Part shown: positions 6,018 to 6,114 of the stretch, piece after piece
Position numbering within the stretch: position 1 is the first letter of the stretch
Layout of the letters: the number at the start of each line of letters is the position of its first letter
Assembly (NCBI GenBank): GCA_022701845.1
Contig: JAKONS010000276.1
Location: 1-6,114, forward strand
Source of the DNA: Burkholderiaceae bacterium
GTDB lineage: Bacteria > Pseudomonadota > Gammaproteobacteria > Burkholderiales > Burkholderiaceae
DNA length: 6,114 nucleotides
Reading direction: 5' to 3'
The notes under the pieces: model-generated
What the model was told of the DNA's origin: nothing
Databases searched by the model: none
Seen by the model: the letters and a program-made list of their open reading frames with translations, nothing else
Program-made: the position numbers and the translations under genes

Positions 6018-6114
6018 TCAACCGTACAGCCGCGCCGGGTTGTCCACCAGGATGCCGCGCGCGATGGCGTCGTCGCCGACCGCGTCGTGCAGCAGCTGCA
6101 GCAGGAACGCACCG
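6018..6114 (-). CDS. Probable amidohydrolase (2-pyrone-4,6-dicarboxylate lactonase-like), C-terminal fragment
   Basis: Only the last 31 codons and the TGA (6020-6018) are inside the window; the gene continues past the right edge. The visible tail ends ARGILVDNPARLYG. The VDNPARLYG ending is characteristic of TIM-barrel amidohydrolases of the Amidohydro_2 type, including 2-pyrone-4,6-dicarboxylate lactonases, which hydrolyse lactones or amides of ring-cleavage products. The call rests on this short tail alone, so family is likely but substrate is not determined. The gene is convergent with the exported hydrolase and its stop codon lies 15 bp from that gene's stop, so it belongs to a different transcript. 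Confidence 0.6.
   Translation of the reverse strand, partial: GAFLLQLLHDAVGDDAIARGILVDNPARLYG

Noticed and set aside
6003..6024. Bidirectional terminator between the convergent hydrolase and amidohydrolase genes
   Set aside because: Only CGGT/ACCG (6011-6024) can pair across a 6-nt loop, too weak, and no T-run follows on either strand.

Overview
The window is about 70% GC and carries small-molecule uptake and catabolism genes typical of a betaproteobacterium. Two periplasmic binding proteins of the Bug family, a group greatly expanded in Burkholderiales (Comamonadaceae, Alcaligenaceae, Burkholderiaceae), make that order the best guess. I cannot fix the genus. No mobile element, RNA gene or CRISPR array was seen, and base composition is uniform, so nothing points to recent transfer.

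Layout. Bases 1-1748 are a minus-strand unit: a Bug-type binding protein (1748-741), followed after 13 bp by a D-2-hydroxyacid dehydrogenase (727-1, cut by the left edge). Bases 1749-2052 are a divergent control region with direct and inverted repeats. Bases 2053-6002 are a plus-strand, probably co-transcribed unit of four genes: a class III (CaiB/BaiF) CoA-transferase, a second Bug-type binding protein, a glutathione S-transferase family protein and an exported alpha/beta hydrolase. The gaps between them are 41, 47 and 49 bp. At the right edge, 6114-6018 on the minus strand is the last 31 residues of a probable amidohydrolase, convergent with the hydrolase and 15 bp from it.

How the genes may work together (inference). 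The two binding proteins would capture an organic acid in the periplasm for a tripartite tricarboxylate (TctA/TctB-type) transporter encoded elsewhere. The CoA-transferase would activate the acid as a CoA thioester. The exported hydrolase could release the acid from an ester or lactone before uptake. The dehydrogenase, GST and amidohydrolase would act on cytoplasmic intermediates. The substrate cannot be read from the sequence.

All gene families here are known. I found no clearly undescribed system. The points most worth a second look are the paired Bug paralogues firing away from one shared control region, the exported hydrolase inside an uptake operon, and the repeat structure of that control region.
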